41,435 nucleotides of DNA from an uncultured Oscillospiraceae bacterium (GCA_944385705.1 CALWYF010000018.1:1-41435); one strand, 5' to 3'; positions 32,721-40,781 are shown, counted from the stretch's first letter. The notes: a model not told the origin generated them from the sequence alone. Numbers and translations are program-made.

Positions 32721-32997
32721 TGTATCTTATAGGCTTTATCGGCGCCCGGATTCAGCTTTTTTGACAATTTCTTTTACAATTCTTAAGGTCAAATCTTCTA
32801 TTCTCCAGCCCAGGGCAACCTCCGCTTGGCCTATATGGAGCAGCCATTATATAGACAATTTGCACAAAAAATTTCGTCAAACAAAAAGTTTGTTTGTATG
32901 CGGTTTTATGCCGCTCCTCAATGAATTTTTATAAATATTGTAAAAAATTATCCTGATTTTTCCGTAAGTTTTATACAGTTATATTCAGACAAAATAT

Positions 32998-33026
32998 TTG
33001 ACACTTCTTTTTCTCTATGCTATAAA
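32998..33026 (+). promoter_or_regulatory. promoter of the YheO-like regulator operon
   Basis: TTGACA at 32998-33003 and TATAAA at 33021-33026 with a 17-base spacer, 66 bases upstream of the ATG. Confidence 0.8.
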
Positions 33027-33092
33027 TGCAACAATTTATAAATACGTAACAATAAACATAAAATTATTTAATTTTTAGAAGGGCGGGATTTT

Positions 33093-33710
33093 ATGGAAAA
33101 TGATCAGTGTCAAAAAGATTTTCTGAGCAGATTGGCGTCCAATATAACCAAGCAGTTCGGCAGAAACTGCGAGGTTGCAATTCACGAATTTCAAGGAGAA
33201 GATTTATTAATAACCCACATTGAAAACGGCTACATAACCGGGCGTCAGGTTGGCGATCTGAGCACAAACGAATTTCTCGACGAATTCTTTGAAAAAGATT
33301 TCATGCGTAATCCCGTATACCACATGAAGTCCAAGGACGGCAGAGAGCTCCTCTCCTCCACCACTTATATCCAGGACGGAGATAAGATAACCGGATTTGT
33401 GTGTATCAACTACGACATCTCCGAGCTCCAGGGTTTGGTCCGCTCCCTGGATTGGGCTATTGAGGACAACTCCATGAGAGATCTGAGCGACGTAAATGAA
33501 GTCCTGGAGTACCATCTCAACGCCTGTGAGCAGCTTATAGGCAAGAGTCCGGAAAACATGGACAGAGCAGACAAGTTCAAGGCTGTTGAATATCTGGAAA
33601 GCAAGCATGTTTTTCTCATAACCAAATCCAGCGTGCGTGTTTGTGAGTTTCTTAATATTACCAAATACAGCCTGTACACCTTCCTGGATGAAATAAGAAA
33701 GTCAAAGTGA
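33093..33710 (+). CDS. YheO/DauR-like transcriptional regulator (PAS_6 + HTH_22)
   Basis: 205 residues. An N-terminal YheO-type PAS domain (about 8-120: NITKQFGRNCEVAIHEFQG, ITHIENGYITGRQVGDLS, DGDKITGFVCINYDIS) is followed by a C-terminal helix-turn-helix (about 160-203: AVEYLESKHVFLITKSSVRV, CEFLNITKYSLYTFLDEIR). Relatives such as DauR regulate amino-acid catabolism in response to small ligands. The gene is directly upstream of an amidohydrolase and a peptide-transporter remnant, which fits local control of amino-acid or peptide use. AAGGG is about nine bases before the ATG. Confidence 0.88.
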   Translation: MENDQCQKDFLSRLASNITKQFGRNCEVAIHEFQGEDLLITHIENGYITGRQVGDLSTNEFLDEFFEKDFMRNPVYHMKSKDGRELLSSTTYIQDGDKITGFVCINYDISELQGLVRSLDWAIEDNSMRDLSDVNEVLEYHLNACEQLIGKSPENMDRADKFKAVEYLESKHVFLITKSSVRVCEFLNITKYSLYTFLDEIRKSK

Positions 33711-33749
33711 CATAAAATATTAACCACGTTGCAAAGCAGGTGAATTTCT

Positions 33750-34997
33750 ATGAAAAAACTTTTAATTTGCGGCCGTCTTTTTACGGCCGAGTCCGAGACC
33801 GTGCAGGAGAACATGGCCGTGGTTTTGAACGGCAACAAGATTGAGGAGATAATCCCTGCTGCCGCCGTTCTCAACCGGGATATCTATGACGAGGTAATAG
33901 ATCTTTCGGATCGTTTCGTAATGCCCGGTCTGTTTGACTGCCACACCCATGTAGCGGTCAACGGCACCTTCGATGAGTTGGGAGACGATGTCCGCTATTC
34001 CAGGCTCCCCGCCACTTACGCTCTGCGGGGTGTCAACTACGCCCGTGACGATCTTATGGCCGGCTTTACTTCCATCCGCGATCTGGGCTGCTGTCCCGAG
34101 TGGGCGGATGTATGTATTCGGGATTCCATAGACTCCGGAGCATATCCCGGACCTCGCATGATGGTTGCCGGTCTTACGCTGAATGCTGCGGGCGGCCATG
34201 GCGACAACAGCTTCCTGCCTCCTTTTTCCGGGCTTGGCAAAGACAATGTTCGCGCAATAATATGCGGCCCGGACCAGGCGCGTCAGGCGGCCCGTATGAA
34301 CTTTAAATACGGTGCAAGCTGCCTGAAGTTTATGGCCACTTTCGGAGTTCTCTCCCGCAGCGATGATCCGGGTCCTCAGGAACTGACTTATGAGGAGATG
34401 CGGGCAGCCATAGAAATTGCCGAATTCAGAGGTTACACCTCCTGTGCCCATGCTGAAGGGCGTGTAGGTATAAACGTTGCAGTCAGAGCCGGAGTCACCT
34501 CCATCGAGCACGGTACATTCATAGATGAAGAGGCCGCCGAGATGATGATGGAGAGAGGCACCTTCCTCGTCCCCACGCTGGTGGTTGATCCCAGGATGTT
34601 CAAGTGCATGAAGCCCGGCGAAATAAAACCCAACGTAATTGAGAAAGCCCGGCGCTGTACCGAGGTCCATGCGAAAAATATCGGTATGGCCTATCGCAAG
34701 GGCGTAAAGATTGCCTTCGGCACCGATGTCTGCGCGCCGTATCTGTATCACGGCACTCAGGCAGAGGAGTTCGTCTTTATGGTAAATGAGGCCGGAATGA
34801 AGCCCGCCCATGCCCTCCACTCCGCCACCAGGATTGCCGCTCAGCTCCTGGGCTGGAACAGCAAACTGGGCACCATAAGCCGGGGGAAACTGGCTGATAT
34901 CATCGCCGTGGACAATAATCCGCTGGAAGATATCAGCACCATGCAACAGGTTACCTTCGTCATGAAAGACGGTAAGGTATATAAGAAAGAAAAATAA
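33750..34997 (+). CDS. metal-dependent amidohydrolase (imidazolonepropionase/prolidase-like)
   Basis: 415 residues. Amidohydrolase-superfamily TIM barrel with N- and C-terminal beta caps: metal ligands H65 and H67 in GLFDCHTHVAVNG, the Lys in GASCLKFMATFG, His in CAHAEG and in SIEHGTFI, Asp in AFGTDVCAP. The C-terminal GTISRGKLADIIAVDNNPL is typical. It probably hydrolyses an N-acyl amino acid or Xaa-Pro/cyclic amide; the substrate cannot be named. It lies 39 bases after the regulator and ten bases before the transporter remnant, so it was part of an uptake-and-hydrolysis operon. Confidence 0.88.
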   Translation: MKKLLICGRLFTAESETVQENMAVVLNGNKIEEIIPAAAVLNRDIYDEVIDLSDRFVMPGLFDCHTHVAVNGTFDELGDDVRYSRLPATYALRGVNYARDDLMAGFTSIRDLGCCPEWADVCIRDSIDSGAYPGPRMMVAGLTLNAAGGHGDNSFLPPFSGLGKDNVRAIICGPDQARQAARMNFKYGASCLKFMATFGVLSRSDDPGPQELTYEEMRAAIEIAEFRGYTSCAHAEGRVGINVAVRAGVTSIEHGTFIDEEAAEMMMERGTFLVPTLVVDPRMFKCMKPGEIKPNVIEKARRCTEVHAKNIGMAYRKGVKIAFGTDVCAPYLYHGTQAEEFVFMVNEAGMKPAHALHSATRIAAQLLGWNSKLGTISRGKLADIIAVDNNPLEDISTMQQVTFVMKDGKVYKKEK

Positions 34998-35007
34998 GTA
35001 GGAAAAA

Positions 35008-35448
35008 ATGAAACGATTTATAAGCATCCTGCTGGTATGCCTCATGACTTTCTCCCTTTTTGGGTGCGGCAGTGAGGATACAAGCGCCGAGAGCGGCCAG
35101 ACCGCAGACACCGGCAGCAGCACTACCATGACTGCTGCAGAGAAGAACGAAAATCAGACCCTGGTGGTCTCCCTGGCCACCGAACTTCAGACCCTCAGCA
35201 TACTGGGTATGCAGAACATTGTTACCAACCAGGTCCTGACCAACATCTACGACGGTCTTCTGACCCTGGACCAGGAAGCCAATATCTGCCCCAACATTGC
35301 AGAGAGCTGGGAGTGGGATGAAGAGAACGTTAAATATACCTTCCACATCAAGCAGGGAATAAAGTTCCATGACGGCAGCGAGCTGACCGCCAAGGACGTG
35401 GCCTTTACCTTTGACCTCATCAAGAACGAGTATTCCGACTATCAGGCT
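35008..35448 (+). pseudogene. oligopeptide-binding lipoprotein (SBP_bac_5), 3'-truncated
   Basis: The first about 145 residues of an Opp/Dpp-type binding lipoprotein (normally about 500-600). Lipoprotein signal FISILLVCLMTFSLFGCG; then LVVSLATELQTLSILG, NIYDGLLTLDQEANICPNIA and FHDGSELTAKDVAFTFDLIK. After NEYSDYQ the homology stops and the reading continues out of phase into ATPase sequence until a stop at 35548-35550. The junction lies near 35440-35450. The product cannot form a working binding protein. AGGAAAAA precedes the ATG; the gene was in operon with the amidohydrolase. Confidence 0.85.
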
Positions 35449-36058
35449 AAACAAGCTGTACAAGGACAAAGGAGCCCTGGAGCAGCGGGTGCTGGAGCTG
35501 ATGGACATAGCCGGTCTTTCACCAAGGCTTGTCAACAGCTATCCCCATGAGCTTGACGGCGGACGCAGGCAGCGCATAGGTCTTACCCGCGCCTTGTCGA
35601 TGCAGCCTGAATTCATTGTTTGCGATGAACCTGTTTCGGCTCTTGACGTCAGCATCCAGGCCCAGATACTCAATCTGCTCATGGATCTGCAGGATCAGTT
35701 CGGCCTGACCTATCTGTTCATCACCCACGACCTGTCGGTGGTACGGCATATTTCCGACGAGATAGCCGTGCTGTATGTGGGGCAGTGCATAGAGAAGGCC
35801 CCGTCAAAGGAGCTGTTCAAGAACCCCCTGCATCCGTATACAAAGATGCTGCTGTCCTCAATCCCCGTCCCCTCCATAAACAGCAGGCACAGACATCGTG
35901 AAGTAATACAGGGCGAAGTGAGCAACCCCATCAACCCCAAGCCCGGCTGCCGCTTTGCTTCCAGATGTAAATACTGCACGGACAAGTGCCTGGAGGGCAG
36001 CCTGAGCCTAAAGGAAGTGGACAAGGACCATTTCGTAATGTGCCGCCTATTTGATTGA
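35445..36058 (+). pseudogene. oligopeptide ABC ATPase (OppF/DppF-like), 5'-truncated
   Basis: About 204 residues of the C-terminal two-thirds of a DppF/OppF ATPase: LNKLYKDKGALEQRVLELM, signature HELDGGRRQRIGLTRAL, Walker B FIVCDEPVSALDVS, H-loop ITHDLSVVRHIS, and the family's C-terminal oligopeptide-domain Cys motif (CRFASRCKYCTDKC). The N-terminus with Walker A and the Q-loop is missing, so it cannot hydrolyse ATP. It is fused out of frame to the binding-protein fragment, meaning that the permease genes and the OppD gene normally between are gone. The coding sequence itself shows no further decay, so the deletion is recent or an assembly join. Confidence 0.85.
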
Positions 36059-36088
36059 TCAAGGTCTCTCTTTCTTTTTGAATCCTAT

Positions 36089-36137
36089 AAACTAAATCCC
36101 CGACTCACCGTCATGGTGAGCCGGGGATTTAGTTTTT
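36089..36137 (+). terminator. terminator of the former opp operon
   Basis: AAACTAAATCCCCG... pairs with ...CGGGGATTTAGTTT, with an inner CTCACC/GGTGAG stem, followed by T5. Confidence 0.88.
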
Positions 36138-36176
36138 GCCGTTCTGTTCCCAGTTCCGGTCTTTGCAATCAATTAT

Positions 36177-36249
36177 CTGCGTTAACGCAGCAGGCCCTCT
36201 GAGGCCTTAATGCCTGCACCCAAAGCAGGACCCACGCTCTCTGCCTCAG
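36177..36249. repeat. palindrome and nested hairpins in convergent gap
   Basis: CTGCGTTAACGCAG (36177-36190) is a perfect 14-bp palindrome. Next to it CTGAGGC (36199-36205) and GCCTCAG (36243-36249) enclose CCTGC/GCAGG (36213-36217, 36225-36229). It lies between the opp terminator and the dehydrogenase 3' end; it could be a termination or REP-like element. Confidence 0.4.
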
Positions 36250-36273
36250 CCGATACGGGTCTGTAAATAAGCC

Positions 36274-37230
36274 TCAGGTCTTGTATCCGGTTCTGATATC
36301 CACCACATTTTTTAGTTTCCCGCCGTTTAAAAAGGCCTGGAGGTTTTCAGCGCAGATATCCACTATCCTGTCCACAGTTTCAGGCAGATGGTGGCTCCCG
36401 GAGATATGGGGAGTTATCATAAGATTTTCCAGGCTCCACAGCGGACTGTCCTCCGGCAGAGGCTCGGTCTCCGCCACGTCTATCCCGGCAGCGGCTATCT
36501 GTCCTTCCGAAAGGGCCTTGTACAGCACATCGGCAGATACGGCGTTGCCCCGGCCGCAGTTTATAAATATGGCGCTGTTCTTCATGAGCCGGAACCTGTC
36601 CCCGGTGTATATATGGCTGGTAGCGGCGGTGTTTGGCAGTACGGACATAATAACATCCGCCCTGGGCAGCACCCGGTCCAGCTCATCCGTAAGAGCCAGT
36701 TCATCCACACATTCCGGGCAGGAAGAGGGCCTCCGCTTCACACCTATCACATAGGCCCCCATATTCTTTACAAGCCTTGCATAATATCCTCCGATATCCC
36801 CCAGGCCCACCACGGCCACTGTGGCGCCCCTCAGGGAACTGACGGTGCCCCTGTCTCTCCAACGTGCAGCCCTCTGTTCGTCCCTGTACAGGTGCAGCTT
36901 CTTCTGCAGCATCAGGGTAAGGGCGAAGGCATGCTCAGCCACAGCCTGACTGTAGGCTCCGGTGGCGTTGGTGAGCACGGTCTTCCCGTTCAGCACGCCT
37001 GGGACTATATAGGCATCGGCGCCGGCCGACTCCAGCTGCAAAAGCTCCAGGTTTTCCGAGGCCTTTATCATCTCCGCCCTGGGCAGACCGATTATAACAT
37101 TTGCCGCCTGTATCTCTTCTTCCGACACCCGGTCCGGACTGCTGAATGTCAGCATGCTGCCTGCACCGGCAATCTCCAGTTTCTCTTTCTGCCCGGAGCT
37201 GAGCTCCATGAGTATAAGTATCTTTTTCAC
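36274..37230 (-). CDS. D-isomer-specific 2-hydroxyacid dehydrogenase
   Basis: 318 residues, usual length. NAD-binding Rossmann motif VAVVGLGDIGGYYARLVKNM (about 135-155). Catalytic triad: Arg in FINCGRGNAVS, Glu in AETEPLPEDSPLW, His in ITPHISGSHH. The N-terminal substrate domain begins KKILILMELSSGQKEK. It reduces a 2-oxoacid (or oxidises a D-2-hydroxyacid) with NAD(P)H; specificity is unknown. The start is GTG at 37230, six bases after AAGGGGAAG; the in-frame extension to 37431 runs through the rplT terminator. Confidence 0.88.
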   Translation of the reverse strand: MKKILILMELSSGQKEKLEIAGAGSMLTFSSPDRVSEEEIQAANVIIGLPRAEMIKASENLELLQLESAGADAYIVPGVLNGKTVLTNATGAYSQAVAEHAFALTLMLQKKLHLYRDEQRAARWRDRGTVSSLRGATVAVVGLGDIGGYYARLVKNMGAYVIGVKRRPSSCPECVDELALTDELDRVLPRADVIMSVLPNTAATSHIYTGDRFRLMKNSAIFINCGRGNAVSADVLYKALSEGQIAAAGIDVAETEPLPEDSPLWSLENLMITPHISGSHHLPETVDRIVDICAENLQAFLNGGKLKNVVDIRTGYKT

Positions 37231-37316
37231 TTCTGTCTTCCCCTTTTGTACCTTTGTTTCTTCCAAAGTTTCTCCCTGCTGCGGCCTGCTCACTGCTCTT
37301 GCCGGCATAAACCTAT

Positions 37317-37356
37317 AAACAGCCCGGGAGCGGCTAAGCCGTTTCCCGGGCTGTTT
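37317..37356 (-). terminator. terminator of infC-rpmI-rplT
   Basis: AAACAGCCCGGGA (37317-37329) and TCCCGGGCTGTTT (37344-37356), a perfect 13-bp stem with an inner CGGC/GCCG, 23 bases after the rplT stop on the minus strand. Confidence 0.8.
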
Positions 37357-37378
37357 CTTCTGCCTTATGTGCCTTATT

Positions 37379-37732
37379 TTACTTTGCAGCCTTGGCCATG
37401 TCGCACAGGGCGGTGAAGGCAGCGGGGTCATGGATGGCCATCTCGGAGAGCATCTTCCGGTTCATGTCGACACCGGCGAGCTTCAGGCCGTGCATGAAGG
37501 TGGAGTAGTTCATGCCGTTCATCTTGCAGCCTGCGCTGATACGGGTGATCCACAGCTTGCGGAAGTCGCGCTTCTTCTGCTTACGGCCTACGTAAGCGTA
37601 GCGGCCGGACTTCATCAGCTGCTCGTTAGCCATCTTATAGTGACGGGACTTGTTGCCCCAGTATCCTTTAGCAAGACCGAGAATTTTGCTTCTGTGCTTG
37701 CGGGTCATCATTGCGCCTTTAACTCTTGCCAT
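37379..37732 (-). CDS. rplT: 50S ribosomal protein L20
   Basis: 117 residues, full length. [20 protein letters not shown], then [20 protein letters not shown] and [18 protein letters not shown] are diagnostic. It binds 23S rRNA early in 50S assembly and, in Gram-positives, represses its own operon through the leader mRNA. Last gene of the operon; 29 bases separate it from rpmI. Confidence 0.98.
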   Translation of the reverse strand: MARVKGAMMTRKHRSKILGLAKGYWGNKSRHYKMANEQLMKSGRYAYVGRKQKKRDFRKLWITRISAGCKMNGMNYSTFMHGLKLAGVDMNRKMLSEMAIHDPAAFTALCDMAKAAK

Positions 37733-37761
37733 TTGATTATCCTCCTATATAGCGTCTGCCC

Positions 37762-37959
37762 TTATTTGTAAGGGATCATTTTCTTGATGGTTGCCTCGTT
37801 GGTAGCGTCGGCATAAGCCTCGGAACGCAGACGGCGGCAGCGCTTGGTGTCCTTCTTGGTGAGGATATGGCTCTTAAAAGCGTGTGCGCGCTTTACCTTG
37901 CCGGACTTGGTGAGGCTGAATCTCTTCTTGGCACCGCTATGGGTTTTCAGTTTGGGCAT
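37762..37959 (-). CDS. rpmI: 50S ribosomal protein L35
   Basis: 65 residues, full length, very basic. [20 protein letters not shown] and [20 protein letters not shown] are typical. It sits between infC and rplT in the conserved order. Confidence 0.98.
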   Translation of the reverse strand: MPKLKTHSGAKKRFSLTKSGKVKRAHAFKSHILTKKDTKRCRRLRSEAYADATNEATIKKMIPYK

Positions 37960-38015
37960 GATAATTTCTCCTTCCGTATCTGCATGACAGGCAGAGGGCT
38001 GCCTGTTGCTGGCGT

Positions 38016-38591
38016 TTATTCGTCCTTAGGCTCCTGGGTTTTGGGAGTCTTGGGCTTGGCCGGCTTCTTGGCCGGGGTCTGGGGTTTGGGAGAGAGGAAC
38101 ATGGACATATTCCGGCCCTCCAGCTTGGGGTTCTTGTCCAAAGTGGCGATATCCGCACATTTGGCTGCAAAGTCCTTCAGCAGCTGCTCGCCTATCTCGG
38201 TGTGAGCCATTTCCCTGCCTCTGAAGCGCACGGAGACCTTGACCCTGTCGCCGTCGTTCAGGAACTTCTGACCGTTTTTCAGCTTGGTGTTAAAGTCGTT
38301 CTCGCCGATGCCGGGAGACATACGGATCTCCTTGATCTCGATGACCCGCTGATTCTTCTTAGCTTCCTTTTCCTTCTTGGTCTGCTCAAAGCGGTACTTG
38401 CCGTAATCCATGACTTTACAGACGGGGGGATTGGAGCCGGGAGCTATCTTGACCAGGTCCATCTCCCGCTCTGCGGCTATCTTCAGCGCCTCCTGAGCGG
38501 ACATGATGCCCAGCTGCTCGCCCTGATCTCCTATCAGGCGGACTTCCTTGTCAAGTATCTCCTCGTTGATTTGATGAACAGCGTTTGCTAT
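38016..38591 (-). CDS. infC: translation initiation factor IF-3, probable AUA start
   Basis: 191 residues. N-domain [20 protein letters not shown], linker [21 protein letters not shown]-domain [20 protein letters not shown], then a Lys/Pro-rich tail ([19 protein letters not shown]) longer than in many orthologues. No ATG, GTG or TTG is well placed: the only in-frame GTG overlaps the GGAGG itself (38604-38600). Eight bases after GGAGG is ATA at 38591-38589, giving [12 protein letters not shown] as the N-terminus. IF-3 genes are known to use AUU/AUC/AUA starts, which IF-3 itself discriminates against, so this is probably an autoregulatory start. Confidence 0.95.
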   Translation of the reverse strand: MANAVHQINEEILDKEVRLIGDQGEQLGIMSAQEALKIAAEREMDLVKIAPGSNPPVCKVMDYGKYRFEQTKKEKEAKKNQRVIEIKEIRMSPGIGENDFNTKLKNGQKFLNDGDRVKVSVRFRGREMAHTEIGEQLLKDFAAKCADIATLDKNPKLEGRNMSMFLSPKPQTPAKKPAKPKTPKTQEPKDE

Positions 38592-38611
38592 TGTTAACAC
38601 CTCCGGAAAAT

Positions 38612-38741
38612 AAAAAGTGCGGATGATGACATCCGCACGTAAAAACACTCCAAGCCCTGTTGGGGCTGTGCTTTATTGACCGCAGCGGGCCTTCATGCCC
38701 CTGGGTGAGGACGGCGGATGCCGAGCCTTCTTTGTTTTAGC
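38612..38741 (-). ncRNA. infC-rpmI-rplT leader with transcription attenuator
   Basis: About 130 bases of leader from the predicted start near 38741. It ends in a perfect 9-bp hairpin GTGCGGATG/CATCCGCAC (38638-38617) followed by T5 (38616-38612), only eight bases before the infC ribosome site. By position and gene content this corresponds to the L20-controlled attenuator of Gram-positive infC operons. I cannot verify the L20-binding fold by eye. Confidence 0.75.
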
Positions 38742-38747
38742 GCTGAT

Positions 38748-38776
38748 AATATACCAGCTTTGGCGCTTTTTGTCAA
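38748..38776 (-). promoter_or_regulatory. promoter of infC-rpmI-rplT
   Basis: On the minus strand TTGACA (38776-38771) and TATATT (38753-38748) with a 17-base spacer. Confidence 0.85.
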
Positions 38777-38859
38777 GGCTTTTTCCAATTTTTATTCTAT
38801 GCTTCAGCCTGTATTATAATGCCTCTTCGTACAAAAGCTAGTTTTGGGAGTTGAGGAAA

Positions 38860-39234
38860 TTGGAATATATACTTGTGTATTTAAGCGGAGCATTTTTATA
38901 TGGATTGCTGGAGCTGTGCTGGCGGGGCTGGACCCACTGGACGATGCTCCTTTGCGGCGGGATCTGCTTTTGCTTCATGTATCTGATTGCCCCCATGACG
39001 CTTCCTCTGTACCGCAAATGCGTCCTCAGTACCGCAGCCATAAGCACCGTGGAGTTTTATACCGGCTGCCTGGTAAATCTACGGCTCCACTGGCAGGTCT
39101 GGGACTACTCCGCCCTGCCCTTCAATCTGCTGGGTCAGGTCTGTCCCCAGTTTTTGCTGCTGTGGCTGGCCCTGTCTCTTCCCGGGCTCTGGCTTTGCTC
39201 CGGGCTGCGGCGGCTGCTGCACAGGCTTCTTTAG
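38860..39234 (+). CDS. small integral membrane protein, PF06541-like (putative ABC type IV)
   Basis: 124 residues with four hydrophobic helices. The block TVEFYTGCLVNLRLHWQVWD, then SALPFNLLGQVCPQF and LLWLALSLPGLWL matches the CmpB-type family PF06541 (formerly DUF1113), a short membrane family of unknown function. The frame opens at TTG 38851, but GGGAG directly abuts it; the TTG at 38860 has a nine-base spacing and is preferred. Divergent from infC. Confidence 0.75.
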   Translation: MEYILVYLSGAFLYGLLELCWRGWTHWTMLLCGGICFCFMYLIAPMTLPLYRKCVLSTAAISTVEFYTGCLVNLRLHWQVWDYSALPFNLLGQVCPQFLLLWLALSLPGLWLCSGLRRLLHRLL

Positions 39235-39265
39235 TCCCCGGCAGCTTACATAGTTTTACAAAGGC

Positions 39266-39949
39266 TCAGTAGCTCTCGTTGGGAGCGCCCTCCTCATTTT
39301 CCAGCTCCATTGCCAGCTTCACTATGCGGCTGGTGCCCAGGCGCTCTGCCCCCAGCTCAATAAAGTCCATGGCGTCCTGGAGGCTGGATATGCCGCCGGC
39401 AGCCTTCACCTTCACCTTTTCAGGGCAGTTTTCCCGCAGGAGCTTTACGTCCTCCCGGGTGGCTCCGCCCTTGCTGAAGCCGGTGGAGGTCTTTATGAAG
39501 TCGGCGCCGCAGTCGGCAACTATCTTGCACATGTGCACCTTCTCCTCCTGGGTAAGCAGGCAGCACTCGATTATAACTTTCAGTATCTTGCCCCGGGTGG
39601 CGTCTCTCACGGCACGCACGTCGTTGGCCACATCCACCCAGCAGCCGTCCTTCACCATGGAGACATTGATGACCATGTCTATCTCGTCGGCTCCGTTGGC
39701 CACGGCGTCGGCAGCCTCAAAGGCCTTGGCGGCGGTGGTCATATAGCCGTTGGGAAAGCCGATGACTGTGCATATCCTCATTTTTTCCCCTACGTAGCGC
39801 CGGGCTCCGGCCACATGACAGGGGGGAATGCACACGCTGGCGCAGTTATACTTGATGGCCTGGTCGCAGAGTTTCTTTATCTCCTCGCTGGTGCAATCAA
39901 CTCTCAGCAGGGTATGGTCGCATTTTTCCAGAATTTCTTTTATGTCCAT
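39266..39949 (-). CDS. deoC: deoxyribose-phosphate aldolase
   Basis: 227 residues, full length. Class I aldolase that cleaves 2-deoxyribose-5-phosphate to glyceraldehyde-3-phosphate and acetaldehyde. The Schiff-base Lys is in FIKTSTGFSKGGAT; other motifs are CDHTLLRVDCT, EIDMVINVSMVKDG, KVIIECCLL and VKAAGGISSLQDA. AGGAGAACC precedes the ATG. Single gene here, with no deoxynucleoside phosphorylase or transporter nearby. Confidence 0.96.
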   Translation of the reverse strand: MDIKEILEKCDHTLLRVDCTSEEIKKLCDQAIKYNCASVCIPPCHVAGARRYVGEKMRICTVIGFPNGYMTTAAKAFEAADAVANGADEIDMVINVSMVKDGCWVDVANDVRAVRDATRGKILKVIIECCLLTQEEKVHMCKIVADCGADFIKTSTGFSKGGATREDVKLLRENCPEKVKVKAAGGISSLQDAMDFIELGAERLGTSRIVKLAMELENEEGAPNESY

Positions 39950-39985
39950 GTCGGTTCTCCTTTTATTTTTTTCGATGCCGCATTC

Positions 39986-40013
39986 ATTATAACATTTTCC
40001 CTGTCATATTCAA
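39986..40013 (-). promoter_or_regulatory. promoter of deoC
   Basis: On the minus strand TTGAAT (40013-40008) and TATAAT (39991-39986) with a 16-base spacer. The -35 overlaps the left arm of the CATATTC/GAATATG inverted repeat. Confidence 0.7.
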
Positions 40014-40031
40014 GAGCGCTCCGGGAATATG
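40005..40031. promoter_or_regulatory. possible operator in deoC-ssb gap
   Basis: CATATTC (40005-40011) and GAATATG (40025-40031), a 7-bp inverted repeat with 13 bases between, overlapping the deoC -35. Spacing fits a dimeric repressor; the regulator is unknown. Confidence 0.35.
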
Positions 40032-40065
40032 TTCTAGTATCTCAACGAAAAGGACGGCACAGACC

Positions 40066-40695
40066 ATGGACATGACATGCGACAACAATTACACCCGGCT
40101 CTGCGGCAGTATGGCCGGCAGCCCGGCCTATTCCCACTCCAGCCGGGCCCAGCAGTTTTATATCTTTCCATTGGAAATAGAACGTCTCTCCGGCAACCGG
40201 GACATCATTAACATTGTGGTGCGCCGGGAGCAGCTGGCGGAGCTGGCGGTGCAGAGCAGCAGCAAGCTCTGGGTGGAGGGTCAGCTGCGCACCTTCAACA
40301 ACCGCCACAGCCAGGGGGCAAAGCTGGTTATAACGGTGCTGGCCCGGCAGCTGGGCTTCTGCGACGGGGAGGACGAGAACCTGGTGCAGCTCACCGGCAC
40401 CCTGTGCAAGGCCCCGAATCTGCGCACCACGCCCATGGGCCGGGACATCTGTGACCTGATGCTGGCGGTGAACCGCCGCTACGGCCGCTCCGACTATCTG
40501 CCCTGTATCTGCTGGGGCTTGAAGGCCCGGGAAGCCTCTCTGTGGACCGTGGGCACTCAGCTGCGCCTTCAGGGCCGCATACAGAGCCGCAACTACATAA
40601 AACTCACCGAGGACGGCCCGGTGGAGAAAACTGCCTTTGAGGTCTCCGTCACGGAGATTGAACCGGTGACCCAGGAAGAAGCGCTTATCTTATAA
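40066..40695 (+). CDS. SSB-like protein with two OB folds
   Basis: 209 residues. Two consecutive SSB-type OB-fold units: about 8-100 (YTRLCGSMAGSPAYSHSSRA, RDIINIVVRREQLAE, KLWVEGQLRTFNNRH) and about 105-200 (NLVQLTGTLCKAPNLRTTPM, GRDICDLMLAVNRRYGRSDY, LPCICWGLKAREAS, LRLQGRIQSRNY). The second resembles bacterial SSB closely. The acidic, phenylalanine-ended C-terminal tip that recruits repair partners in normal SSB is missing (ends TQEEALIL). A specialised role in DNA handling is inferred. Start ATG 40066, with AAGGA about 11 bases upstream; ATG 40072 is a possible alternative. Confidence 0.8.
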   Translation: MDMTCDNNYTRLCGSMAGSPAYSHSSRAQQFYIFPLEIERLSGNRDIINIVVRREQLAELAVQSSSKLWVEGQLRTFNNRHSQGAKLVITVLARQLGFCDGEDENLVQLTGTLCKAPNLRTTPMGRDICDLMLAVNRRYGRSDYLPCICWGLKAREASLWTVGTQLRLQGRIQSRNYIKLTEDGPVEKTAFEVSVTEIEPVTQEEALIL

Positions 40696-40781
40696 TAGTG
40701 TTCAACAATAGCACCAGTTTTGTCGAAGCCATTGACCCGGAGCTCTTTTTATATTATGTTAACTTCGGAGGTGGTTTTGAC

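Larger units (their letters stand above)
32557..33092. other. intergenic region pilus operon / YheO-like regulator
   Basis: 536 AT-rich bases without a gene. It contains a TCTTAG/CTAAGA inverted repeat near 32635-32661, the pilus terminator (32679-32720), a CAAAC-AAAAA-GTTTG palindrome at 32878-32892, and the regulator's promoter (32998-33026). Nothing else is recognised. Confidence 0.5.

Noticed and set aside
33762-35129. 455-codon open frame antisense to the amidohydrolase
   Set aside because: The plus-strand gene has all catalytic motifs; the antisense frame has none and no ribosome site.
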